Origin: Janthinobacterium agaricidamnosum
GTDB lineage: Bacteria; Pseudomonadota; Gammaproteobacteria; Burkholderiales; Burkholderiaceae_D
Direction of reading: 5' to 3'
DNA length: 64,000 nucleotides
NCBI RefSeq assembly: GCF_003667705.1
Contig: NZ_CP033019.1
Location: 5,890,001-5,954,000 of the forward strand
In this document: in pieces, positions 53,148 through 61,142 of the stretch
Numbering within the stretch: position 1 is the stretch's first letter
Layout of the letters: each line of letters begins with the position of its first letter
Position numbers and translations under genes: made by a program
The notes under the pieces: model-generated
The model's input: the letters and a program-made list of their open reading frames with translations, nothing else
What the model was told of the DNA's origin: nothing
The model's database searches: none

Positions 53148-54565
53148 TTTTTGCTTGCTCCATGGTGATGTAAAAGGTCGAGAACGGCGCGGTTATCGAT
53201 GCGCAGGCACAGCGCCAAAGGCAGCACGCACGCGCTGGCGGCCAAGGCAAAGCACCAGTGAAACACCTGCGCCGCGCGCGCATGCAGGGCGGGGTCGTCC
53301 AGCGATGCGATACCGTGCGCCGCCAGCAAGCCATTGAGCAGTACGCTGAGCAGCGCTACGCCCAGGCAAAAGCCCAGCTGGCGGTTGATATTCCACACGG
53401 CGCTGGCCTGGCTCAGCTGCGCGTCCGGTGTGCGCAAAAACGCCGTGCTTTGCGCCGTGCTGCTGCACAAGCCGCCGCCAAAACCCATCACGGCATACGC
53501 GCCGGCCAGCCAGAATAATTGATCTGCAGAGTCCACCCGCAGCAGCATCAGCATGCCCGCCGCCTGCAGCAGGGCGCCCGCGATGAACAGCGGCTGCGGC
53601 CCCACGCGGCGGTAGCTTTTGCCGGTGAGCGAAATGGCCGCAAACGAGGCCAGCGCCCACGGCAGCATCAAGGCGCCCGCCGTCGATGCCGGCATGCCCA
53701 GCACGCCCTGCAGATACAGCATGGCCAACAGGCTCACGCCCATGAAGACGCCCGGCACCAGCAGATACATCAGCATGGCAATGCGCAGCAGCGGCTCGGC
53801 GGCCAGGCGCAGGTTGAGCAGCGGCGTCGACTTGCGCAGCGCGCCGCGCACGTAGGCCCACGCGCAGGCGGCGCCCAGCGCCAGCACGCCGGCGCCGGTC
53901 AGCAACTCGCCCGGCGTACCGAGCATGGTCAAGCCCAGCAGCAGCAGCAAAATCGCCGTGCTGCCCGCCAGCAGGCCGCCCACGTCGAGACGGGGCACGG
54001 CCGCGCGCGGCGGATCGGGACGCAGCCAGCAGGCGGCCAGCAGCAGCGCCAGCGCCGCGAACGGCACGTTCAGGTAGAAAATCGCCCGCCACGACAGGCT
54101 GTCGACGATCACGCCACCCAGTGCGGGCGACAGCGCGGGCGCCAGCAAGCCCACCAGCATGATGACGGAGGACAGGCCGGGGCGCTCGGCAGGTTGATAT
54201 AGCTGGTAGGTCATGCTTTGCCCCAGCGGAATGAGCAGGCCGCCACCGAGGCCCTGCACGCAGCGCCAGGCGATCAGCGCCTCAATCGAGGGCGCCAGGC
54301 CGGCGCCGATGCTCGCGCATAAAAAAGTTAGCAACGATGCCATGAACACGGTTTTGCTGCCATAATAGGCAGCCAGCCAGGCGCTGGCCGGGATGACGAT
54401 GGTCAGGCCGAGGATGTAGGCGGTGCTGATCCAGGCCAGCTGCGCCACCGAGGCGTGCAGGGCATGGCCGATGTCGGGGTAGGCGACGCTGGTGATGAAC
54501 ATGTTGATCAGGTCGACGAAAAACCCCAGCAGATAGATGGCCGCCACTTTTTTGCGATAGTCCAT
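53144..54565 (-). CDS. DHA2-type MFS drug-efflux transporter
   Basis: A 473-residue membrane protein with about 14 helices. The N-terminal DHA2 signature is LGFFVDLINMFITSVAYPDIG with SVAQLAWISTAYILGLTIVI; motif C-like LVGLLAPALSPALGGVIVDSLSWRAIFYLNVPFA follows. It resembles EmrB/QacA transporters that export toxic compounds. The LysR gene is divergent, with an operator-like site in the 121-bp gap. Substrate unknown. Confidence 0.9.
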   Translation of the reverse strand: MDYRKKVAAIYLLGFFVDLINMFITSVAYPDIGHALHASVAQLAWISTAYILGLTIVIPASAWLAAYYGSKTVFMASLLTFLCASIGAGLAPSIEALIAWRCVQGLGGGLLIPLGQSMTYQLYQPAERPGLSSVIMLVGLLAPALSPALGGVIVDSLSWRAIFYLNVPFAALALLLAACWLRPDPPRAAVPRLDVGGLLAGSTAILLLLLGLTMLGTPGELLTGAGVLALGAACAWAYVRGALRKSTPLLNLRLAAEPLLRIAMLMYLLVPGVFMGVSLLAMLYLQGVLGMPASTAGALMLPWALASFAAISLTGKSYRRVGPQPLFIAGALLQAAGMLMLLRVDSADQLFWLAGAYAVMGFGGGLCSSTAQSTAFLRTPDAQLSQASAVWNINRQLGFCLGVALLSVLLNGLLAAHGIASLDDPALHARAAQVFHWCFALAASACVLPLALCLRIDNRAVLDLLHHHGASKK

Positions 54566-54637
54566 GGTGCTCCAAATGGCAAACGGCCAGCTTAAGCGCC
54601 CATCGTCATTTGCGTAACGGGCCAGCGCCGATTACAC

Positions 54638-54656
54638 TGTCAAACCTATTTTGACA
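54638..54656. promoter_or_regulatory. Candidate LysR operator between MFS and LysR genes
   Basis: TGTCAAACCTATTTTGACA has perfect 7-bp arms TGTCAAA and TTTGACA around five bases, which agrees with the T-N11-A pattern of LysR sites. It lies 30 bp before the LysR start and 73 bp upstream of the MFS start. Confidence 0.6.
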
Positions 54657-54686
54657 AAGCCCCGCAACCCGCATCTCTTCTTATTT

Positions 54687-55589
54687 ATGATCAGTCTTGA
54701 CCGCCTGGGTATTTTCATTGCCATCGTCGATGCCGGTTCGCTGACGGCCGCCGCCGCCGTGCTGGGCCAGAGCAAGGCCGTCGTCAGTTTTAATTTGAAA
54801 CAGCTGGAGGCGGAGCTGGGCGTGTCGCTGCTCACGCGCAGCACGCGCAGCCTGGCGCTGACGGACGTGGGGCGGCGCTTTTACGAGGATTGCCAGCGCG
54901 TGCTGAGCGAAGCGCATGGCGCCATCGAGACGGCGCGCCAGGGCCAGCAAGGCTTACGCGGCACCCTGCGCCTGACCACCACCGTCGAATACGGCAGCCG
55001 CATGGTGATCCCCGCGCTGATCGCCTTTGCCGCCGCCCACCCGCAGCTGCAGATCCAGCATTCGTCGTCGTCGTCGCACGAAGATCTGATCTCGGGCCGC
55101 TATGACCTGGCCATCCGCATGGGTTCCCTCAACGATTCGAGTTACCGCGCCGCGCTGATCGAGCCGTACGCGATCTGGCCCGTCGCCTCGCCCGCCTACC
55201 TGGCCAGCCGGCCCGGCACGAAGATCGCCACCTTGGACGACTTGCAGCGCGCGCGCTGGCTGGCGCACAGCCGCCTGGCCTCGCCGCTGCGCTGGGACGT
55301 GCAGACACCCGACGGCCCCGCCGCCTTCGCCGTGCAGGACGACGCCGCCATCCATTCCGACTCCGCCTCGGCGCTGCTGGGCTTTGCCCTGGGCGGCTGC
55401 GGCGTGGCCCTGCTGCCGCAGTGGCTGGTGGAAGCGGAGGTGCGCGCGGGACGCCTGCGCCGTCTGCTGCCCGACGTCGTCTTCCCGGAACAGGGCGTGT
55501 ATGCCGTGTATCCGAACACCCAGCATATTGCGGAAAAGGTGCGCGCCTTTATCGACTTTTTGCGCGCGTTCGTGGGCACGCCCGACTGA
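54687..55589 (+). CDS. LysR-family transcription regulator
   Basis: A 300-residue LysR protein. The helix-turn-helix is SLTAAAAVLGQSKAVVSFNL with KQLEAELGVSLLTRSTRSLAL; the effector domain has GSRMVIPALIAFAAAHPQLQ, and EDLISGRYDLAIRMGSLNDS is typical of the CrgA-type subgroup. It is divergent from the MFS gene, which is its probable target. The ATG at 54687 starts MISLDRLGIF; an upstream in-frame TTG is not family-like. Confidence 0.93.
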   Translation: MISLDRLGIFIAIVDAGSLTAAAAVLGQSKAVVSFNLKQLEAELGVSLLTRSTRSLALTDVGRRFYEDCQRVLSEAHGAIETARQGQQGLRGTLRLTTTVEYGSRMVIPALIAFAAAHPQLQIQHSSSSSHEDLISGRYDLAIRMGSLNDSSYRAALIEPYAIWPVASPAYLASRPGTKIATLDDLQRARWLAHSRLASPLRWDVQTPDGPAAFAVQDDAAIHSDSASALLGFALGGCGVALLPQWLVEAEVRAGRLRRLLPDVVFPEQGVYAVYPNTQHIAEKVRAFIDFLRAFVGTPD

Positions 55590-55704
55590 GATTTCAATTC
55601 GTCAATATTTGATGAGGTCAACGATTTCCAAGGGGCAAACGGGCGCCCCTTTCGGTGTGTACGGCCTACACTGAAGGGACGTTGTTCATCGAATGGAGAC
55701 CATC

Positions 55705-56538
55705 ATGGCACATACATTGGCAGCAGTTTTCGCCGTGCGCGACATGGCCGAGCGCGCCCGGCACGACCTGATCACGGCGGGATTTCCCAGCGCCAACATC
55801 CGCCTGCACGATGCGGGCAGCGACGAATTTTCCGCCACGGAAAATATCCGCCGCGACGACAGCGACAGCCTGCTCGACAACATCAAGCATTTCTTCACGG
55901 ACCTGTTCGGCAGCCACGCCGACCGCCACATCTATGCGGAAGCCGTGCGACGCGGGCATGTCGTGCTGACCCTGGAAGGAGCAAGCGACGCCGATATCCA
56001 GCGCGCCACCGACCTCGTCGAGCGCTACGCGCCGCTCGACATCGATGCGCACGCTGAGCACTGGCGCGCCGGCGGCTGGCAAGGCGCGCCGCAAGACGAC
56101 AGCGCGAGGCGCCAGGGCGCCAGCATGCAGTCCGGCGCGCCATCGCAGCAAGGCACGTCCGCCGGCAATATGAACGAGGCGCCAGGGTCGCAGCAGTTTG
56201 CCAGCGACATGGCGTCGCCGCCGCCGTCGTCCGGCGCGGGCGCCAACGTGCGCCGCTATCCCGGCGCCGATAACCTGCCCGGCACCAGCTACGACGACGA
56301 GCAGTACTACCGCAGCCACTGGAGCGCCACCTATGTCGCCACCGGCGCGCGCTTCGAGGACTACGATCCCGCCTACCGCTATGGCCATTCCATGGCCAAC
56401 AGCGACAGCTACCGGGGCCGTCCATGGGACGAGGTGGAAGCGGACCTGCGTTCCACGTGGGAGCACACGTATCCCCAGTCGGCGTGGGACAACTTCAAGG
56501 CGGCCATCAAGCATGGCTGGGAACGCATGACGTCCTGA
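55705..56538 (+). CDS. Uncharacterised stress-type protein (general-stress-like N-terminal domain)
   Basis: A 277-residue cytosolic protein. The N-terminal 100 residues (AVFAVRDMAERARHDLITAG, NIKHFFTDLFGSHADRHIYA, HVVLTLEGASDADIQRATDL) form a ferredoxin-like domain as in general stress protein 17M-type families. The second half is a low-complexity Gln/Ser/Gly linker followed by a C-terminal stretch (YDDEQYYRSHWSATY, YRYGHSMANSDSYRG, WDNFKAAIKHGWERM) seen in Oxalobacteraceae stress proteins. A GGAG site precedes the chosen ATG at 55705; an earlier in-frame ATG at 55693 is less likely. Function unknown. Confidence 0.75.
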   Translation: MAHTLAAVFAVRDMAERARHDLITAGFPSANIRLHDAGSDEFSATENIRRDDSDSLLDNIKHFFTDLFGSHADRHIYAEAVRRGHVVLTLEGASDADIQRATDLVERYAPLDIDAHAEHWRAGGWQGAPQDDSARRQGASMQSGAPSQQGTSAGNMNEAPGSQQFASDMASPPPSSGAGANVRRYPGADNLPGTSYDDEQYYRSHWSATYVATGARFEDYDPAYRYGHSMANSDSYRGRPWDEVEADLRSTWEHTYPQSAWDNFKAAIKHGWERMTS

Positions 56539-56560
56539 CGCGCTGAGGGGTTTGCGCCCC

Positions 56561-57616
56561 TCAGCGCCCCTCTTGCGTGAGCTTGAGGAAGTGGTTCAGG
56601 ATGTGGAAGTGGTCTTCGAAGAATTGCTCTTCCATGGCCGGCAGCGACGCCACGGGCACCCACTGCGCCAGCGCCGCATCGTCGGCCGCCGTCACGGCCG
56701 GCAACTGGCGCGTCTTCAGGTCGAAATAATGCGCGTGCGTGATGGTACGCCCGCGCTGGCTGCGGTCCGGGTGGTCGAACACGGCCACGCCCACCAGCGC
56801 CTCGACGAGGGTGGGCGCCAGCACGCCCAGCTGGGTTTCTTCCGCCAGCTCGCGCAGTGCCCCCTGCAACAGCCGTTCGCGCGGCTCCAGAAAGCCGCCC
56901 GGCAAGGCCCACAGGCCCTTGCCCGGATAGCCGCCGCGGCGCACGAGCAGCACGTGGCCGCCCGTCTGCACCAGCGCATCGACGGTCGTGAAGATGGGCG
57001 CATACGGCGCCACTTTCCAACGCGCCTTGTACGCTTCGATGGCACGGTATTCCTGCACCAGCGGCGCATACCACGGCAGCAAGGTCCACGCTTTCAGATA
57101 CTGGCCGATGGCCGCCGGCAGCAGCTGCGCCACGGCGCTCAGCGACACGTCGACGTCTTCCGCCTCGAACAGCACGTTGCGGATGGCCGTCGCGCCGATC
57201 GGTGCGCCAGGATCGATCTCCAGATTCAATAGCTGCCAGTGCGGAAAGTGGTGCAGGTAATAACTGGTGGCGTCCTTGAAGCAGGCCACCAGGGCGATGC
57301 GCTGCGCTGCGGGCACGGCGCCCGCCACGGCGCGCCGCACGGCGTCGGCCCACAGTCCATCGTCGTAGTAATCGCGCACGGCCACGTAATGCACGCGCGC
57401 GCGCTGCGCCTCGGGCAGGGTGGCGGCGATCATGGCGGCCCGCTCCTGCCACGTAAACGGGTTCTTCGGGCTGCGCGCATGGAAGGCGGAACCGAGCACC
57501 ACCACCACTTGCGCGGCCGTCGTCAGCGCCTTTTGCAGCAAGCCGGCATGGCCATTGTGAAAAGGCTGGAAACGGCCGATCAGGATGGCCGCGTCGGCGC
57601 AATAGGATAAGGTCAT
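56561..57616 (-). CDS. nadM: Bifunctional NMN adenylyltransferase / Nudix hydrolase
   Basis: A 351-residue two-domain enzyme. Residues about 1-190 are a NadM-type adenylyltransferase: GRFQPFHNGH (14-23) with FTWQERAAMI and IGATAIRN as ISTRTS-like motif. Residues about 200-350 are a Nudix domain with the box GGFLEPRERLLQGALREL then AEETQLGV, in which the second conserved Gly is replaced by Gln. Such fusions make NAD from NMN and hydrolyse ADP-ribose. The start overlaps nadE as ATGA, so the two genes are one operon. Confidence 0.93.
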   Translation of the reverse strand: MTLSYCADAAILIGRFQPFHNGHAGLLQKALTTAAQVVVVLGSAFHARSPKNPFTWQERAAMIAATLPEAQRARVHYVAVRDYYDDGLWADAVRRAVAGAVPAAQRIALVACFKDATSYYLHHFPHWQLLNLEIDPGAPIGATAIRNVLFEAEDVDVSLSAVAQLLPAAIGQYLKAWTLLPWYAPLVQEYRAIEAYKARWKVAPYAPIFTTVDALVQTGGHVLLVRRGGYPGKGLWALPGGFLEPRERLLQGALRELAEETQLGVLAPTLVEALVGVAVFDHPDRSQRGRTITHAHYFDLKTRQLPAVTAADDAALAQWVPVASLPAMEEQFFEDHFHILNHFLKLTQEGR

Positions 57617-59328
57617 GCGTCGTCTCCGGTCGGGTAGTGGGCGGCGATCGGCAATTGACGCCCGCTGCCAAAGGCGCGCGAACGCACGCGGATGATGGGC
57701 GCCGCCTGGCGCCGTTTGTATTCGTTGCGGGCGACCATGCCGAGGATGCGCGTCACGAGCGCGCGCCCCTCGTCCGTCTCGCGCAGCTGGTCGACCAGGG
57801 TCAGCGCCTGCGCGCTTTCGGCCGCCGGCAAACGCCGTCCCTCGATATGCCACTTCAGAATTTCATCGAGCACCGGGTATGGCGGCAAGCTGTCGGTGTC
57901 GCGCTGGCCCGGCGCCAGCTCCGCCGACGGCGGTTTCTCCAGCACGGCCACAGGAATCAGTTCGCGCCCGGCGCTGGCGTTGAGGTGGCGCGACAGGGCG
58001 AACACCTCCGTTTTATACAGGTCGCCAATCAAGCCCAGTCCCCCATTCGTGTCGCCGTACAGGGTGCAGTAACCGACCGAGATTTCGCTCTTGTTGCCGG
58101 TGGTGAGCAGCAGGGCGCCGAACGCGTTCGAGTACTCCATCAATATCGTGCCGCGCACCCGCGCCTGCAGGTTTTCCAGCGGCAGTCCCTGCAGCTTGCC
58201 GTCGAAGGCCCCCGCGTAGCCGGCTTCGTACTGCGCCACGATGTCGCGGATCGGGTGCGTGGACAGGGCGATGCCGAGGTTGGCGCACAGGGCGACGGAG
58301 TCGGTGACGGAGCCGGCGCTGGAAAAGACGGACGGCATGGTGATCGCCACCACGTTATCGGCACCGAGCGCCTCGACGGCCAGGGCCAGGGTCAGCGCCG
58401 AATCGATGCCGCCCGAGCAGCCGACGACGACTTGCGTAAAGCGGCAGCGGCGCGCATAGTCGCGCAGGCCGAGCACGATCTGGCGCCGCGCAAATTCCAC
58501 GGCGCGGATGCCGTCCGGGTCCGGCACGGGAAACGCCGCGCCGTCCTTCTGCGCGAAACGCCCATCGGCAAAACGCAGCAGCTGGAAATCCTCGACGAAG
58601 CGGGCCGCCTCGAATTGCACGCCGACGCTGGGCGAGATGGCGAACGAGGCGCCGTCGAACACGAGCTGATCCTGGCCGCCCACCTGGTTGACGAACAGCA
58701 GGGGCAGGTGCACGCGCTGGCAGGCGGCGCCAAACACGGCGTGGCGCTGCGCGCGCTTGCCGATGTCGGACGGGCTCGCGTTGATACTGACGATGAGATC
58801 GGGCCGCGCCGCATGCAGGGCCTCGAACGGGTTGACAGCGTAGGCGCGGCCGTCGTCGTTCCAGCCATCCTCGCAAATCATGAAACCGACCTTGCAGCCG
58901 GCGATATCGAGGGTGCAGGCGCCGGGCGGGCCCGGCTCGAAATGGCGGCCCTCGTCGAAGATGCCGTAGGTCGGCAGCAGCTGCTTGTAGTATTCGGCCA
59001 CGATATGCCCGTCGCGGATGGCCAGCAAGGCGTTGTACAGGGGCTTGCCGACGCCGGGGTTGGGCCGCGCCGTGCCGATGACGGTGACCAGCGCCGGCCA
59101 GCGCGTGGACGCTTGCAGCAGCTTGTTCAGCGCCTGCTGCAGGCCGCGCAGGAAGGCGGCATCTTCGAACAGGTCGCCCGGGTAGTACGCGCACAGCGAC
59201 AGTTCGGGGCACACGAGCAAGTCGGCGCCATCGCTGCTGGCGCGGGCCATGCGCGCGGTGATGGCGGCGACATTGGCGTCGAAGTCGCCCACGGTGGGAT
59301 TCATCTGGGCGAGGGCGATGGTCAGCAT
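57613..59328 (-). CDS. nadE: Glutamine-dependent NAD+ synthetase
   Basis: A 571-residue enzyme with an N-terminal nitrilase-type glutaminase and a C-terminal NAD synthetase. The triad pieces are VCPELSLC (Glu), YYKQLLPT (Lys) and MICEDGW (Cys). The synthetase half has the PP-loop GCSGGIDSALTLALA and LLTTGNKSEISVGYCTLYGD. The length suits bacterial NadE of the eukaryote-like glutaminase type. In Francisella a NadE homologue prefers NMN as substrate; whether this one does is not known. nadM follows in an ATGA overlap. Confidence 0.95.
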   Translation of the reverse strand: MLTIALAQMNPTVGDFDANVAAITARMARASSDGADLLVCPELSLCAYYPGDLFEDAAFLRGLQQALNKLLQASTRWPALVTVIGTARPNPGVGKPLYNALLAIRDGHIVAEYYKQLLPTYGIFDEGRHFEPGPPGACTLDIAGCKVGFMICEDGWNDDGRAYAVNPFEALHAARPDLIVSINASPSDIGKRAQRHAVFGAACQRVHLPLLFVNQVGGQDQLVFDGASFAISPSVGVQFEAARFVEDFQLLRFADGRFAQKDGAAFPVPDPDGIRAVEFARRQIVLGLRDYARRCRFTQVVVGCSGGIDSALTLALAVEALGADNVVAITMPSVFSSAGSVTDSVALCANLGIALSTHPIRDIVAQYEAGYAGAFDGKLQGLPLENLQARVRGTILMEYSNAFGALLLTTGNKSEISVGYCTLYGDTNGGLGLIGDLYKTEVFALSRHLNASAGRELIPVAVLEKPPSAELAPGQRDTDSLPPYPVLDEILKWHIEGRRLPAAESAQALTLVDQLRETDEGRALVTRILGMVARNEYKRRQAAPIIRVRSRAFGSGRQLPIAAHYPTGDDA

Positions 59329-59424
59329 GGTGATCCTTCAATTGGTTCCGCTTGAAACCACTATCCTGCCTGAAAAGTTTTCTGAGCGTACTGATGCAAT
59401 CGTGCAAGCCTGCCGATCCAGTCC

Positions 59425-59940
59425 CTACAAAGTCTTCAGCCAGGCCCGCAAGCGCGTGCGCGCATTCGCATACGGCGACGCCGTATTGAACTGGATCATG
59501 CGCCCCATCGTGTAATGCGTGTACCAGGGCTGGCTATACAATTGCGCATCGTCATGCGCATCGATCAGCGCCAGCAGCTGGTCTTTCGCCTGTTCCAGGC
59601 GCTGCAGCAAGTCGTCCATGCCCAGTTCAGCATAGTCGGCATAAAAGCGCTGCGCCAGTTTTCCCAGAGCGTTCCACGTGAAACCTTCGGCGGGAAAGGC
59701 GATATCCTCGATGCGATTGCCGTCGCGCAGCTGGGCGTGCCAGTGCAAGACCAGCTCGTTCCAGCCCACCAGATAGGCAAGCAGATCACACACGCTCATG
59801 CGCGTGCCTTTCACTTGCCCCTCCAGCACGGGATCGCGCGCCAAGGCCGGCGGCACGCGTGCCAGCTCCTGCATCAGCTTGGCGTACGTGCTGTTGATGG
59901 CGTCGACCAGTTCCTGCTTGCTGTTCGGAATCGCCATCAT
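59425..59940 (-). CDS. ClbS/DfsB family four-helix protein
   Basis: A 171-residue protein of the ClbS/DfsB (DUF1706) family: SKQELVDAINSTYAKLMQEL, KGTRMSVCDLLAYLVGWNEL, then KDQLLALIDAHDDAQLYSQPW and NTASPYANARTRLRAWLKTL. ClbS in E. coli protects against colibactin. The substrate here is unknown. The start shares ATGA with the end of the ArsR-rhodanese gene, so the two are co-transcribed from the promoter at about 60,600. Confidence 0.88.
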   Translation of the reverse strand: MMAIPNSKQELVDAINSTYAKLMQELARVPPALARDPVLEGQVKGTRMSVCDLLAYLVGWNELVLHWHAQLRDGNRIEDIAFPAEGFTWNALGKLAQRFYADYAELGMDDLLQRLEQAKDQLLALIDAHDDAQLYSQPWYTHYTMGRMIQFNTASPYANARTRLRAWLKTL

Positions 59941-60581
59941 GCCGCCTTCACGACAGGCAAGCCGGCCGCCTGCCAGGCGTCGTAGCCGCTGCCCAAACGG
60001 CGCGCCTGCAAGCCGTGCTGGCGCAGGGCCGCCACGGCTTGCACGGACAGCACGCAGTACGGGCCGCGGCAGTAGGCGGCGATCTCCGCGTTCGCGGGCA
60101 ATTCGCCCAGGCGGCGCTGCAAGTCGTCAAACGGAATATTGATCGCGCCGGGCAAGTGGCCGGCGGCAAATTCCTGCGCGGGCCGCACGTCGAGCACGGT
60201 GATGCTGGCTTCCTGCATGCGTTCCCGCAGTTCGTCGCCCGTGATCGCTTCCACATGGTCGCCCCGGCCCAGCGCCTGCAACTCGCTGCGCTGGTGCTGC
60301 GCATACACGTCCAGCGCAGCGAGCAACTGCATGACAGGGCCGTTGCCGAGCCGGTACAGCACCCGCTTGCCGTCGCGCCGCGCCTGCACGAAACCGGCGC
60401 GCCGCAACTGTTGCAAATGCTGCGAGGTATTCGCCACGGACAAGCCCGTCAACTCCACCAGTTGCTCCACCGCATACTCGCCGTGCGCGATCTGCTCGAG
60501 CAGGCGCAAGCGCGGCGCGCTGCCTAAAATATGGGCAAACCCGGCGGAACCGGCAAGCAATTCAATATCGGCATTTTTCAT
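59937..60581 (-). CDS. ArsR-type regulator fused to a rhodanese domain
   Basis: A 214-residue protein. The winged helix (LGSAPRLRLLEQIAHGEYAV, LTGLSVANTSQHLQQLRRAG, KRVLYRLGNG) is ArsR/SmtB-type without metal-site cysteines. Residues about 115-214 are a rhodanese domain (VLDVRPAQEFAAGHLPGAIN) with CRGPYC in the active loop, so the catalytic Cys is present. A sulfur or persulfide cue is plausible but inferred. A perfect 16-bp inverted repeat (60598-60637) sits just upstream and is the obvious operator. The start MKNADI at 60581 was chosen because it begins the conserved domain. Confidence 0.9.
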   Translation of the reverse strand: MKNADIELLAGSAGFAHILGSAPRLRLLEQIAHGEYAVEQLVELTGLSVANTSQHLQQLRRAGFVQARRDGKRVLYRLGNGPVMQLLAALDVYAQHQRSELQALGRGDHVEAITGDELRERMQEASITVLDVRPAQEFAAGHLPGAINIPFDDLQRRLGELPANAEIAAYCRGPYCVLSVQAVAALRQHGLQARRLGSGYDAWQAAGLPVVKAA

Positions 60582-60597
60582 TGACACGATGCTAGCA

Positions 60598-60637
60598 CCC
60601 TTATAACATTCAAGCAATCAATTGAATGTTATAAGGG
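60598..60637. promoter_or_regulatory. Perfect 16-bp inverted repeat, likely operator
   Basis: Arms CCCTTATAACATTCAA (60598-60613) and TTGAATGTTATAAGGG (60622-60637) are exact complements around an 8-nt spacer. The repeat lies in the 63-bp gap between the divergent ArsR-rhodanese and DUF2938 genes, and its right arm runs into the GGGAGA ribosome binding site of the latter. It is a probable site for the ArsR-type protein controlling both directions. Confidence 0.85.
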
Positions 60638-60644
60638 AGACACG

Positions 60645-61133
60645 ATGCAAATACTCTGGCTCGATGCCCTGGCGATCGGCGTGGGCGCGACGGCAGTGAT
60701 GGATGTGTGGGCGGTGGCATTAAAGCGCTTCTGGTGCATACCCTCGCTGAACTTGGCGATGGTGGGACGCTGGCTCGGCCATCTTCCGCGCGGTACCTTC
60801 ACCCACGTCAACATCGCCCAGGCGGCGCCCGTGCGCGATGAAGCCATCCTGGGCTGGACGGCCCATTACGCCATCGGCGTGCTGTTTGCGGCCGTGCTGC
60901 TGGCGCTGGTGGGACGGGAGTGGGTGCAAGGGCCGACGTTCGCGCCGGCCTTGCTGGCGGGCCTGGTGAGCGTGGCCGCGCCGTTTTGCATCTTGCAGCC
61001 GGGCATGGGCGCCGGCCTGGCCGCCAGCAAGACGCCGCATCCGGCGGCCGCCCGCCTGCGCAGCCTGATGGCCCACACGGCGTTCGGCATCGGCCTGTAC
61101 CTGGCGGCCCTGCTGTGGTCGACCGTGCGCTGA
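60645..61133 (+). CDS. DUF2938 membrane protein
   Basis: A 162-residue membrane protein with four hydrophobic segments. LDALAIGVGATAVMDVWAVAL, GWTAHYAIGVLFAAVLLALVG, CILQPGMGAGLAASKTPHPAA and AHTAFGIGLYLAALLWS agree with DUF2938. The ATG follows GGGAGACACG inside the inverted repeat's right flank. Its expression is likely controlled with the divergent ArsR-rhodanese operon. Function unknown. Confidence 0.88.
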   Translation: MQILWLDALAIGVGATAVMDVWAVALKRFWCIPSLNLAMVGRWLGHLPRGTFTHVNIAQAAPVRDEAILGWTAHYAIGVLFAAVLLALVGREWVQGPTFAPALLAGLVSVAAPFCILQPGMGAGLAASKTPHPAAARLRSLMAHTAFGIGLYLAALLWSTVR

Positions 61134-61142
61134 CTTGTCCGG

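Noticed and set aside
57637..59355. Plus-strand frame of about 570 codons
   Set aside because: Antisense to nadE, which has complete catalytic motifs.
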